Origin: Thiocapsa sp. UBA6158 | GTDB taxonomy: Bacteria; Pseudomonadota; Gammaproteobacteria; Chromatiales; Chromatiaceae | Assembly (NCBI RefSeq): GCF_002423035.1 | Contig: NZ_DIUM01000021.1 | Location: 62,001 to 126,000, forward strand | DNA: 64,000 nucleotides | Direction of reading: 5' to 3' | In this document: piece by piece, positions 1 through 6,212 of the stretch | Layout of the letters: each line of letters starts with the position of its first letter | How positions within the stretch are numbered: the stretch's first letter is position 1 | Program-made: the position numbers and the translations under genes | The notes under the pieces: generated by a model | Told to the model about the DNA's origin: nothing | Seen by the model: the letters and a program-made list of their open reading frames with translations, nothing else | Database searches by the model: none

Positions 1-87
1 GTTGATGGATCCGATCGGATCCATCACGACGCCGAGATCGATAGACATGCACGCGAGTGTACTTCAGTGGTCGGGGGCTTGTCAGGG

Positions 88-555
88 ATGATGACGAGGG
101 TTCCGGCTCCGTCGGACTCGCGTGCATCGGATCTGTTGCTTGATCCCTTGCCCGATGCGTCGCCCGCCGCGCGCGTTGCGCAAGACGATGCCTGCATTCT
201 GTTGGCGGACGACAGCCCGGTAGCGCGCCGTTTTGCCGCCAAGCTCCTGCGCGCTCGGGGTTACCGCGTCGAGGTTGCGCGCGACGGTTTCGATGCGCTC
301 GGCATGGTGTTCGCGGTGAACCCCGACCTTCTGCTGCTCGATAGCGGGATGCCGCGGCTGGACGGCTTTCAAGTCTGCGCTCTCGTGAAGCGCGCCCCCG
401 GGTTTGCCGCTCTGCCGGTGGTCATCCTCTCGGATTGCGGTGGGCTTTACGCCCGCGTTCGGGCTCGACTGGCCGGGTCGCGGTCTTGCCTCGCGAAGCC
501 GTTCACGGCCGACGAGCTGTTGAATACCGTAGCCGGGGCACTGCACGATGGCTGA
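88..555 (+). CDS. Response regulator receiver-domain protein
   Basis: A single CheY-like receiver domain follows about 35 low-complexity residues and reaches the C-terminus. Visible receiver landmarks are the acidic pair in LLADDSPVAR, the phospho-acceptor Asp in LLLLDSGMPRLDG, the Ser in VVILSD and the Lys in CLAKPF, so it should be phosphorylatable. There is no output domain. The reading frame is open all the way to base 1, so the protein could be the C-terminal part of a longer gene cut by the window edge. GTG at 67 and ATG at 88 and 91 are alternative starts, and none has a clear ribosome site. The next gene starts 8 bases before this stop, which suggests translational coupling to a chemotaxis-like partner. 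Confidence 0.75.
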   Translation: MMTRVPAPSDSRASDLLLDPLPDASPAARVAQDDACILLADDSPVARRFAAKLLRARGYRVEVARDGFDALGMVFAVNPDLLLLDSGMPRLDGFQVCALVKRAPGFAALPVVILSDCGGLYARVRARLAGSRSCLAKPFTADELLNTVAGALHDG

Positions 556-2734
556 CCCGCGCGCCGCCGTCGATCTCGACGCCGAGACGTCTCGTGCGAC
601 GACGAACCTGCAGACACTTGCCGAGGTGATGCTGCGGGTGCGCCCGATGTTTCACCGCAGTTTGGTCGACTGGTATCGAGACGCAACGGATCCGCACGGC
701 TTGACGCAGCTCGAGGAGCTGTTTCGACAATTGAACGCCGGCCTGGGGAGCGGCGTTCTGGCAGACCTCTTCGGCCTGGCCGAGATCTTCGCGGCGGCGC
801 TGCGTGACGGGCGGCTGGACTGCGATGCGGGTATGCGCTCCTTGATGGGGCAGCTCGATCGGGTCTTGAAGCCATTTGCGCAGCAGCCGCCCCTGTGGCC
901 GGAGGTCGAGGCCCGAGCGCTGATCGAGCGGCTGTTGGATCTCCTGGGGGGCTTGGAGCCGGAAGACCGCCGGCTGGTCGATCTGGTCGCCGTCTATCGC
1001 GCGTCCGAGGCGATTCGCGCGGCGCAAAGCCCGCATCGCGATCGACCTGCGCAATCCTCTGAGGATGACACGGATCGCATCGACGGGCGGCTTGTCGAGC
1101 TCGTCGCCCTCGAGGAGCTGCTCGAGCGGATCGACCGCGGCGATTTCCTGGATCCGGCGGCGCTGGATGCCGCCTACGCGGCGCTCCACGAGGTCGTCGG
1201 TGTGCTGGATCCGAGCGATTCCCGTCGGCTTGCACCACGTCTGGCCGCGATCGCAGACCAGGTGAAGGCGCTGGTGTCGGCAGAGGCGACCGAGCAGTCG
1301 ATGCGTCTGGAGGCTCTGGCCGCCGACCTGCTCGCCTTGGAATCGATCCTGCAAGCGTGTGTCGATGAAGGTGTCGCCTCCGAAGCGTCTTCGCTCGGTT
1401 CCGGAATGGAGCCGGCCGAGCTGACACTCGCCGCCTTGCGCGAGCTGGATGGGGAGCTTCTCGGGGTGAGCGAGCTGTTGTTCGGACGGGGCATCGAAGA
1501 CCTGTCGACGCGCTCGGATGCGGTCGTGCCAATGCTCGCCCGCATCGCAGGTGTCCTGCGCCTGCTCGGGTTGGCCGACGCTGGCGATCTTGCGGCGGCC
1601 TGTGAAGACCGGGTGCGTCGAGACGACAGGGTCCGCGATGCGCGCTCGGTCGCTGTCGTTCTCGATCCGTTGGCTGAGGCGCTGGCGTGTTTGCGGCGAG
1701 AGATCGGCGCTGGCGTGGCCGCAGGGCTTGCGGTTCCGTCTCCGACGGGGTGCGTCGAGCAGGCGTTGATTGCGCTCGCACGGGCAATCGAGCAGACCTC
1801 CGCTCCGAGCAGTCCACCCGAAGCGCCGAGCGGCATGTCTTCGGATGTGCCGAGTCTCAACCGCGCCGCGCCCCCCGCGCAGGAGAGGATCGCTCCGGAG
1901 CTCATGGAGCTCTTTGTCGAGGTGATCGACGAGGACATGCCCTCCGATCGGGAGCGGCTGGCCGGTTGGACGCTCGACGCGCCGGACACCTCGTCCGTGA
2001 ACGGACTCAAGCGCACCTCCTCCTCCGCCGAGGTCGACAGCCTGTCGGCATTGGTCCCTTTGGATGGTTTGACGCGATCGGGCGCTGCCCCGCAGATCCC
2101 CATCGAGGATCTGCTCGATACCTTCGAGGCCGCGCCGGAGACACCGAGCGAATGGGCGCTGCCCGATGTCGACGACTCACACGACATCGATTCAGGCGAC
2201 TTGCTCGCGCGCTCGGAGCAGGCTCTCGGCGAGGAGCTTGAGCAGGCCTTCTCCGCGCTCCTCGACCCGGCGACGGAGCCTTCGGAGGATCCGGCAGCCG
2301 ATCCTGCGCTCATCCCGTCGGCGCCGCCGACACCGGAGGCGAATCCGATCTCGGCGTCGGCCTCTTTGCTGGAGCAGATTGTCGAGATCGCACGCTGTCG
2401 CTCCGAGCTGGACATCACCCATGCGCAACTGGTCTCCGGCTTGGACGCACTCGACCTTGGCTTGGCGCGTCTGCGCGACCTTGTCGATCGCCTCGCGAAC
2501 GAGCCACACCCGGGCACCGTGCCGAGCGGCGAAGGCGTGGACGATCGGGGCAAGTCAGTCGATCAGCGTGAATTTTGCGGTCGCGTGGGCGAGATCCTCG
2601 ATGACCTGGAGAGCGTCAGACGCGGGTTGATCGCCGATCGACAGGCCTCCGACAAGCCGCGGGCGCGACAAACCAAACTCCTGGGAGCCGTCTTGGATGC
2701 CTTGGTCAAGCTGAATCTGGAGTCACCGGATTAA
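548..2734 (+). CDS. ChpA/PilL-like Hpt and dimerisation-region protein without a kinase domain
   Basis: The 728-residue protein is acidic, largely helical and soluble. Its first 450 residues are several helical segments reminiscent of the degenerate Hpt repeats of ChpA/PilL/FimL proteins, but no canonical HTLKG phospho-His motif is visible. Residues about 450-600 are a Pro/Ser/Asp/Glu-rich linker. Residues about 606-723 (from SLLEQIVEIARCRSELD) resemble the helical hairpin that precedes the HATPase domain in ChpA-type kinases. The protein then stops, with no N, G1 or G2 ATPase boxes and no CheW-like domain. It overlaps the upstream receiver gene by 8 bases. The stop codon TAA is the first TAA of an inverted-repeat element at 2731-2818. 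The relation to ChpA is my inference from pattern. It could instead be a stand-alone scaffold. Confidence 0.7.
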   Translation: MADPRAAVDLDAETSRATTNLQTLAEVMLRVRPMFHRSLVDWYRDATDPHGLTQLEELFRQLNAGLGSGVLADLFGLAEIFAAALRDGRLDCDAGMRSLMGQLDRVLKPFAQQPPLWPEVEARALIERLLDLLGGLEPEDRRLVDLVAVYRASEAIRAAQSPHRDRPAQSSEDDTDRIDGRLVELVALEELLERIDRGDFLDPAALDAAYAALHEVVGVLDPSDSRRLAPRLAAIADQVKALVSAEATEQSMRLEALAADLLALESILQACVDEGVASEASSLGSGMEPAELTLAALRELDGELLGVSELLFGRGIEDLSTRSDAVVPMLARIAGVLRLLGLADAGDLAAACEDRVRRDDRVRDARSVAVVLDPLAEALACLRREIGAGVAAGLAVPSPTGCVEQALIALARAIEQTSAPSSPPEAPSGMSSDVPSLNRAAPPAQERIAPELMELFVEVIDEDMPSDRERLAGWTLDAPDTSSVNGLKRTSSSAEVDSLSALVPLDGLTRSGAAPQIPIEDLLDTFEAAPETPSEWALPDVDDSHDIDSGDLLARSEQALGEELEQAFSALLDPATEPSEDPAADPALIPSAPPTPEANPISASASLLEQIVEIARCRSELDITHAQLVSGLDALDLGLARLRDLVDRLANEPHPGTVPSGEGVDDRGKSVDQREFCGRVGEILDDLESVRRGLIADRQASDKPRARQTKLLGAVLDALVKLNLESPD

Positions 2735-2818
2735 ACCGCGCCCGGCGCGGTATGCGTCGTTTGTTGGATGAGCTTGGTCGCGTCGGCTCCGATCATTGTC
2801 GGAGCCGGCGCGGTTTAA
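2731..2818. repeat. Miniature inverted-repeat element, family 1, copy a
   Basis: It is bounded by perfect 12-bp inverted ends, TTAAACCGCGCC at 2731-2742 and GGCGCGGTTTAA at 2807-2818. An internal 9-bp stem (2784-2792 with 2799-2807, 6-nt loop) lies near the right end and could act as a transcriptional terminator. The TAA at 2732-2734 is the stop codon of the preceding gene. Read on the minus strand it aligns over its length with the copy at 53036-53123. Confidence 0.85.
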
Positions 2819-2836
2819 ATGATTAAAAAATTCACC

Positions 2837-2920
2837 TAAACCGCGTCTCAGCGGGATCGAGGATATCTCTGAAGCCAAACGCACACTGAAAACGACGCAT
2901 GTCGCTCTGGACGCGGTTTA
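2837..2920. repeat. Miniature inverted-repeat element, family 1, copy b
   Basis: This 84-bp copy has perfect 11-bp inverted ends, TAAACCGCGTC at 2837-2847 and GACGCGGTTTA at 2910-2920. It lies 18 bp from copy a. The terminal TTA at 2918-2920 is the stop codon (TAA) of rsmE on the minus strand. The 26 bases 2895-2920 recur exactly at 51117-51142. Confidence 0.85.
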
Positions 2921-3649
2921 GTCGCCCAGATCCCCCCAGAGTGCTTGGATGACGGCGATTGCGGCCAGCGGTGCGGTTTCGGTCCGCAGGATCCGCGGCC
3001 CCAGGCGCACCCCCTCGAACCCCCGATCCCGAGCGCTCGCGCGTTCGCGCGGGCTCAGCCCGCCTTCCGGGCCGATCAGCAGGGTGATGTTCGCCGCCGG
3101 AGCAGGCAAAGCGGTCAAGGGCCGAGCCGCCCCCGGGTCGAGCAGCAGTCCGCCGCCTACATGGTCGATCAACCAGTCCGCATAGGATGCCGCAGTGGCG
3201 AGATGCGGCAGGCGTCGCCGCCCCGACTGCTCGCAGGCCCCGACGAGGATGCCGCGCCAGTGATCGAGACGCCGCTCGAGTCTCGGGCCGCTCAGGCGGA
3301 CCTGACTCCGCTCGGTGAACAGAGGCGTCATGCGGTTCACACCGAGCTCGACGGACTTCTGCAGCGCGTAATCCATCCGCTCGCCTTTGGAGACGCCGAG
3401 CGCGAGGTGGATATCCAGCGGCGCGATCGGCTCCGGCGCCCCGGGCGTGCCGACCCGGACACGCGTCGCGCCGCGGTCGGCGCGAGTCAGGTGCGCCGGG
3501 TAGTCGGATCCGTCGCCGTTGAACAACACCAAAGGCGCATCGGGCGGCAGGCGCAGAACTTGGGTGAGGTGACGGGCTTGAGCCGACGGCAACTCCAGGG
3601 CTGCGCCGGGCTCCAAGGGCAGGTCGACGTAGATTCGCGGGATTCGCAT
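2918..3649 (-). CDS. rsmE: 16S rRNA (uracil-1498-N3)-methyltransferase RsmE
   Basis: RsmE uses S-adenosylmethionine to methylate N3 of U1498 in 16S rRNA of the 30S subunit. The 243-residue length is normal for the family. The N-terminal PUA-like part includes MRIPRIYVDLPLE and the motif HLTQVLRL. The C-terminal SPOUT knot carries the LLIGPEGGLSPRE signature followed by LGPRILRTETAPLAAI, which forms the cofactor site. I chose the start at MRIPRIY rather than a 45-residue upstream extension that has no family similarity. It lies 10 bp after a DUF423 gene on the same strand, so the two are probably cotranscribed. The stop codon lies in an inverted-repeat element. Confidence 0.95.
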   Translation of the reverse strand: MRIPRIYVDLPLEPGAALELPSAQARHLTQVLRLPPDAPLVLFNGDGSDYPAHLTRADRGATRVRVGTPGAPEPIAPLDIHLALGVSKGERMDYALQKSVELGVNRMTPLFTERSQVRLSGPRLERRLDHWRGILVGACEQSGRRRLPHLATAASYADWLIDHVGGGLLLDPGAARPLTALPAPAANITLLIGPEGGLSPRERASARDRGFEGVRLGPRILRTETAPLAAIAVIQALWGDLGD

Positions 3650-3659
3650 CGACGAGCCG

Positions 3660-4076
3660 TCAATCCGCTCCGGAACCGGAGTCCGCTTGGCTGCGCCCCT
3701 GGGCGCCCCGGGCACCGACGACGAGCAGCGCCCAACCCACAAGGAGGAGCACGCCGCCGATCGGGGTGATGATCCCGATCGCACGCTGATCCGTCAGCAC
3801 GAGTACAAAAAGGCTGCCGCTGAACAGCAGGATGCCGACCAGAAAGGCCCCCGCGGCCCGGTGCACGAGCCCATCATCGGGGCGCTGCAGCAGCCACAGC
3901 CCACAGGCCAGGATCGCAAGCGCGTGCAGGCCCAAGTAGTCCGTCGCGGTGGCCCAGTTCGCCAGTCGTTCCGGACTCACGAGGTCACGCAGACCGTGCG
4001 CCCCGAAGGCCCCCAAGGCGACCGCGACGAACCCGCAGGCCGCGCCGGTCGTCAACCAAAAGCGTGGTCGATTCAT
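3660..4076 (-). CDS. DUF423 family inner-membrane protein (YgdD-like)
   Basis: This 138-residue protein is built of four hydrophobic segments and has the family's characteristic LGAFGAHGL motif near the N-terminus after a short basic start. It also has YLGLHALAIL in the middle and FSGSLFVLVLT followed by ITPIGG in the second half. The molecular function of DUF423 proteins is not established. Ten bases separate it from rsmE downstream, so this looks like a two-gene transcription unit starting in the AT-rich region near 4110-4135. The last 15 residues are polar and probably disordered. Confidence 0.9.
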   Translation of the reverse strand: MNRPRFWLTTGAACGFVAVALGAFGAHGLRDLVSPERLANWATATDYLGLHALAILACGLWLLQRPDDGLVHRAAGAFLVGILLFSGSLFVLVLTDQRAIGIITPIGGVLLLVGWALLVVGARGAQGRSQADSGSGAD

Positions 4077-4132
4077 CTTCCAAATTCTCTGCCGTGATCG
4101 AAGTCATTGACACGGCCTAATAAGATAAATTT

Positions 4133-4339
4133 ATGAAAGCAGGCCAAAATTCTGTTTTGACCGCGAAGGGGGCAGTCTCTAACCTCGAACCAGCTCATCG
4201 ATCGGCCGGGACGACGTCAAAGAATACTACCCCGATCACGGATGTGAAGGGCGAGGAAAGCGCGACGGGACCCAAGCATCGACCGACTGAATCGCGATCC
4301 GTCGGCATCCGGGTTTCGGGTCGGACCGACACCGGATGA
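4133..4339 (+). CDS. Small ORF, possible leader of the coupled micro-ORF
   Basis: This 68-codon ORF encodes a polar peptide rich in Thr, Ser, Lys and Gly, with no recognisable domain and no hydrophobic segment. No Shine-Dalgarno sequence is evident before the ATG. The only support for translation is context. Its TGA stop overlaps the ATG of the next small ORF (ATGA at 4336-4339), and the pair is followed by a strong intrinsic terminator. Codon use is not clearly biased. It may be a chance ORF. Confidence 0.25.
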   Translation: MKAGQNSVLTAKGAVSNLEPAHRSAGTTSKNTTPITDVKGEESATGPKHRPTESRSVGIRVSGRTDTG

Positions 4340-4425
4340 ACGACACGTTTGTAGACGAGGAGAGCTGGACATGCTTCGTCAACTCGGTCTATCACAATAA
4401 GACCAAGACCTGGACCTGCTGCTAG
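4336..4425 (+). CDS. Candidate 29-residue Cys/Trp-containing micropeptide
   Basis: This ORF encodes 29 residues from an ATG that overlaps the previous small ORF's stop. Its composition is unusual. An acidic N-terminal third is followed by a core with two W-T-C units, ending in Trp-Thr-Cys-Cys at the C-terminus. Layout (leader-like acidic start, Cys/Thr-rich tail) resembles ribosomally made precursor peptides, but no modifying enzyme lies beside it. A perfect terminator hairpin follows 78 bp later. There is no ribosome site, so any translation would depend on coupling. It could equally be part of a non-coding RNA. Confidence 0.3.
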   Translation: MNDTFVDEESWTCFVNSVYHNKTKTWTCC

Positions 4426-4503
4426 CGGGCCGAAGTTGACACGAGCACACTGTTCAAACAACGAAGCCAACCGGGCCTTGTGCCCCGAGTCGGCTCGCCA
4501 TTG

Positions 4504-4533
4504 ACCGGACGCCGCGAGGCGTCCGGTTTTTTT
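4504..4533 (+). terminator. Rho-independent terminator
   Basis: A perfect 10-bp stem, ACCGGACGCC (4504-4513) with GGCGTCCGGT (4518-4527), closes a GCGA tetraloop and is followed by an uninterrupted run of T to 4533. It must end a transcript coming from the left, where only the two micro-ORFs or an unrecognised RNA are available. Confidence 0.9.
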
Positions 4534-4862
4534 GTGTGCGCCGTAGCCGTTCCCGAGTGTGGATCGGACTTCAGTCCGACACCGCCCTTGTTCGCGTTCA
4601 TGCGTAGTGGCACAGTAGACCTGCCCTCCAGCGATGCCCTTTACAACGCCCTTGACCACCGCACCCAACGATCGCGCGCGCACGGGTGACCGTCAGAGGC
4701 GTTTGAGCGGCTGTAAGAGCCCAGGGCGCAGCGTTGGATGCGACCCAACGCATCGAACGGGATTGCCGGTCTGCATCCCGAGACATCGTCATCCATATTT
4801 TCGTGTCGGTGCCCTTCATCGAAATACCGGTGTCCACCGCCGATGCGGTCGACCGAGTCCTC

Positions 4863-5471
4863 ATGAACGACACCAAAAAGCACCCACATCAAGATCTTGC
4901 TGCCATGCTTGCCGACCGACTCGGCGCGACCGCAGCCCTCGTCGAGGCCGTCCGGGGCGACGCCGAGCTGCTTGCCGCCACGGTCGATGCCGCGGCGCGC
5001 ACCGCCGAGTCCATCCGCAACGGCGGCACACTCTTCATCTGCGGCAACGGCGGTAGTGCCGGCGAGGCCACCCACCTCAGCGGCGAGCTGATCGGTCCTT
5101 TCCTCAACAAGACACGCCGTCCCATCCCGGCCGTTGCACTGGGGTTCGATACCAGCGCCCTGACCGCGGTGGCCAATGATTTCTCCTTCGCCGAGATCTT
5201 CTCGCGCCCGCTCACCGCCTTGGCCCGGCCCGGCGACGTGCTCTGGGCGCTGTCCACCAGCGGGCGGTCGCCCAACATCGTCAGGGTGCTCGAAGCTGCC
5301 GCCGAGGCTCGCGTGCTCAGCGTGCTCCTGACGGGCGCACGACATGCCGACCTCATCGCGCCGGCGGATCTCCTGCTTTCGGTCCCGTCGCGCGAGACGC
5401 CGAGGATTCAGGAGCTTCATCTGGTTCTCGGGCATTTTCTATGTGAGGCCGTCGAGGCGTTGGCCTGTTGA
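4863..5471 (+). CDS. gmhA: SIS-domain sugar isomerase, GmhA-like (D-sedoheptulose 7-phosphate isomerase)
   Basis: The GmhA family converts sedoheptulose 7-phosphate to D-glycero-D-manno-heptose 7-phosphate, the first step towards ADP-heptose for lipopolysaccharide core. The 202-residue protein has the SIS signatures FICGNGGSAGEATHL and LSTSGRSPNIV, a family Glu in the GGSAGEATHLSGEL region, and the late RIQELHLVLGHFLCEAVE helix with the conserved Gln/His pair. I chose the start MNDTKKHP at 4863 because the 43 residues upstream in frame match nothing in the family. The close relative DiaA, which regulates DnaA, is an alternative. The presence of both catalytic Glu and His regions favours the isomerase. 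Confidence 0.85.
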   Translation: MNDTKKHPHQDLAAMLADRLGATAALVEAVRGDAELLAATVDAAARTAESIRNGGTLFICGNGGSAGEATHLSGELIGPFLNKTRRPIPAVALGFDTSALTAVANDFSFAEIFSRPLTALARPGDVLWALSTSGRSPNIVRVLEAAAEARVLSVLLTGARHADLIAPADLLLSVPSRETPRIQELHLVLGHFLCEAVEALAC

Positions 5472-6212
5472 GTGCGCACCGGGCGCCGAGTCGCCGCAGG
5501 GTCACGAGTCGTGCCTGTCGTTCCTGCCGTTGACAAGATACCGAACAAGCGGGCTCATCTTGCCGGCAACGAGGTTGTCGGATCAAAGCGGACTCAAGTA
5601 TCTGAATACGCGAATTTTGCCGGTCACGGGTCGAGCTGTCCGCACAGACCATTCGAGTCAGTCGTGCTCTTGCCGTCTCCGCGGCGTGAAACGCTGGTCC
5701 GATGACTCGATCGGCTTGGTGCAGCTTATCTCGGATGCAGTCAAGCGCGGAGAGTGCGCACGCGGAGTCGGGTTGGTCGATGAGTTCGAGAAGCGCTGAA
5801 AAGGTCACTTTTACCCATCGCAGCACAGCGTTGTCGTCGGCCAGATCTTGCTTGGAAGTGCGATTGTGTCTCAGCCGTCCCTGGAGGAACCGGTCGATCT
5901 CTCGGGCCGGATCATTCTCGAGTGCGCAAGGATCTCTCGCCTAAACTTAACCAGATAGACTCCCGGGTAGTTTTGGCAACCGCCTGGATGGGCTCAGCGC
6001 AGCCAGGCGGAGTTGAGGCTGCCGTCACAAGACCGATCTATCACGGCGTCGGCCGCTGACGATAAGATGGACAGTGCGGCGGGTGCGAGGCATCCTAGTT
6101 TCTGGGCTGGTTCGACCGTGCATGGGAACATACATGTTGTCGATGGATGCCTTTTTCGGAGGCGAATCCAGACTCCGAAATCTCTCCAATATGGAATCTA
6201 GAGGGTAAGAAA
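5472..6212. other. 741-bp region without a recognised gene
   Basis: Short open frames exist on both strands, for example 5353-5826 minus, but none shows a domain, a ribosome site or conserved motifs. An inverted repeat CCGCCTGG (5980-5987) with CCAGGCGG (6003-6010) is not followed by a T run. The last 20 bases hold the ribosome site GAGGGTAAG for the downstream protease. Confidence 0.5.

Larger units (their letters stand above)
4077..4862. other. 786-bp region without a recognised conserved gene
   Basis: The region lies between the divergent DUF423 gene and gmhA. It holds two small overlapping ORFs (4133-4339 and 4336-4425) and a textbook terminator at 4504-4533. A TTGACA box at 4107-4112 has no well-spaced -10 partner. 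An ORF of 162 codons on the minus strand (4195-4683) runs straight through the terminator and is taken as spurious. No tRNA or known ncRNA fold was recognised. Confidence 0.6.

Noticed and set aside
447..1817. 456-codon minus-strand ORF opposite the ChpA-like gene
   Set aside because: Arg/Pro-rich shadow composition with no motifs. The plus-strand frame has coherent helical protein sequence and coupling to the receiver gene.
4430..4500. Possible tRNA-like sequence near GTTCAAAC before the terminator
   Set aside because: No cloverleaf, acceptor stem or anticodon arm could be built.
4195..4683. 162-codon minus-strand ORF in the 4.1-4.9 kb gap
   Set aside because: It runs through a perfect terminator stem and the divergent micro-ORFs and has no motif or ribosome site.
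5353..5826. 157-codon minus-strand ORF after gmhA
   Set aside because: It overlaps the conserved end of gmhA and shows no family features or start signal.
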